Below, one piece after another: positions 36,588 through 36,979 of a stretch of DNA of 36,979 nt. Location: assembly GCA_015068665.1 (NCBI GenBank), contig SVKB01000021.1:1-36979 (forward strand). Direction: 5' to 3'. The notes under the pieces are model-generated. The model did not search any database and was not told the DNA's origin. It was given only the letters and a program-made list of their open reading frames with translations. Made by a program: the position numbers and the translations under genes. How positions within the stretch are numbered: position 1 is the stretch's first letter; every line of letters begins with the position of its first letter. The stretch is from Oscillospiraceae bacterium. GTDB taxonomy: Bacteria; Bacillota; Clostridia; UMGS1840; HGM11507.

Positions 36588-36740
36588 ATCGTTCACTTTG
36601 TTCACGATAAAATCCAAACAAGTTTGGATGAAATCCTCATTACATTCGGATGAAATTAAATCCGTCTTTTATCCTTGCGAAGCAAGATTTCATCACGAAG
36701 TGATTTCATCTGCGTTAGCAGATTTATTCCGTCGCAAGAC
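36588..36740 (-). repeat. Chain of short ATC...GAT hairpins
   Basis: At least five hairpins follow one another: ATCGT/ACGAT (36588-36608), ATCCAAAC/GTTTGGAT (36612-36629), CTTGC/GCAAG (36674-36686), ATCAC/GTGAT (36692-36704) and ATCTGC/GCAGAT (36708-36723). Two weaker ones lie at 36633-36651 and 36731-36740. Most stems begin ATC and end GAT and are joined by TTTC or GAAA. Stem bodies differ in sequence while complementarity is kept. An open frame across it (36496-36891) is a by-product of the repeats. Confidence 0.7.
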
Positions 36741-36751
36741 AGATTTAGTTG

Positions 36752-36783
36752 AAAAAAGACTATTCCGAAGAATAGTCTTTTTT
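36752..36783 (-). terminator. Perfect 14-pair UUCG hairpin terminator
   Basis: AAAAAAGACTATTC (36752-36765) pairs perfectly with 36770-36783 around CGAA, read as C(UUCG)G on the minus strand and followed by T. It lies about 110 bases past the transposase stop and likely ends its transcript. Confidence 0.87.
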
Positions 36784-36895
36784 CTGGAAGAGCCGAATGG
36801 TTTAGATGACAATTATAAATTTAATATAATAATTGTTTTGCGTAAGCAAAACTTGAAACTTGTCAAGTATTTCGGACAAATAAAAGAGTGAATTT
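36784..36895 (-). mobile_element. Non-coding end of an IS3-type element (boundary uncertain)
   Basis: Between the transposase stop and the terminator there are further inverted repeats: ACAATTAT/ATAATTGT (36809-36836), GTTTTGC/GCAAAAC (36835-36852, GTAA loop) and ACTTGTCAAGT (near 36860). A segment containing TGTCCGAAATACTTGACA on the minus strand could be the terminal inverted repeat. Neither the other end nor a target duplication is in view. Confidence 0.45.
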
Positions 36896-36979
36896 TTATA
36901 TCCATACAGAATTAGGTGTCTTGTAGCCTATTCCTGAATGTAATCGTTCTGAGTTGTAATACAAATATATGTAACTTAG
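36896..36979 (-). CDS. IS3-family transposase (OrfB), C-terminal fragment
   Basis: Only the last 27 codons are in the window. They read through YYNSERLHSGIGYKTPNSVWI before a TAA, which matches the C-terminal end of IS3/IS150-type integrase-core transposases (the YYN.ER.H...GYKTP pattern). The DDE residues lie upstream, outside the window. The frame is open to the right-hand edge, so intactness cannot be judged. Confidence 0.82.
   Translation of the reverse strand, partial: LSYIYLYYNSERLHSGIGYKTPNSVWI

Noticed and set aside
36588-36740. CRISPR array
   Set aside because: There is no constant direct repeat with regular spacers and no cas gene. The repeating unit is a self-complementary stem of changing sequence.
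36496-36891. Plus-strand open frame of 131 codons across the hairpin chain
   Set aside because: It runs through two perfect terminator hairpins and the hairpin chain, has no ribosome site and opposes the predicted transcripts. The frame is a by-product of repeats.

Overview
The window looks like a chromosomal segment of an AT-rich, low-GC, spore-forming Clostridia-type Firmicute. Evidence is the sporulation regulators SigH and SpoIIID, a group B-like [FeFe] hydrogenase, FeoAB with a DtxR-type repressor, the YfmF/YfmH pair, a stand-alone 477-residue ProRS, strong AGGAGG-type ribosome sites and near-consensus sigma-A promoters. Species cannot be assigned from sequence reading alone.

Layout. 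(1) 150-1271, minus: sigH, a degenerate tRNA-like sequence overlapping its stop codon, and a small zinc-ribbon gene, all behind one consensus promoter. (2) 1391-4367: iron-uptake locus feoA-feoB with three related 18-bp palindromes and a divergent DtxR-family gene. (3) 4380-18596, minus: eleven tightly packed co-directional genes (PAP2, yfmF, yfmH, lgt, dprA, topA, trmFO, a GH78 rhamnosidase, a preQ1-I riboswitch with queT, and a radical-SAM/DUF2344 pair), ending in a convergent terminator. (4) 18645-22251, plus: UPF0371 protein, YfcE-like phosphodiesterase and [FeFe] hydrogenase. (5) 22218-25557, minus: 2-hydroxyacid dehydrogenase, ferritin-like/VIT1 fusion, YbaK and an AEC carrier. (6) 25561-31898, minus: WYL regulator plus PPP-family phosphatase, a lipoprotein, proS, spoIIID, a transaldolase-like aldolase and an FAD/Rieske oxidoreductase. 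(7) 31920-36006: GH2 beta-galactosidase divergent from an AraC regulator, with overlapping face-to-face promoters and a paired TTGCAA site. (8) 35871-36979: an accessory-looking tail with a palindromic repeat, a 77-codon acidic gene, a strongly structured candidate ncRNA (about 170 nt) with its own promoter and UUCG terminator, a chain of short hairpins, and the 3' end of an IS3-type transposase entering from the right.

How the parts fit. Iron handling recurs (FeoAB, DtxR, ferritin/VIT1). So does translation quality and tRNA/EF-P modification (TrmFO, QueT, YbaK, ProS, YfmF/YfmH). Sugar use is represented by the rhamnosidase, beta-galactosidase and aldolase. The most unusual material is the ncRNA plus small-protein unit at 36047-36501, the adjoining hairpin chain, and the tRNA-like relic after sigH.
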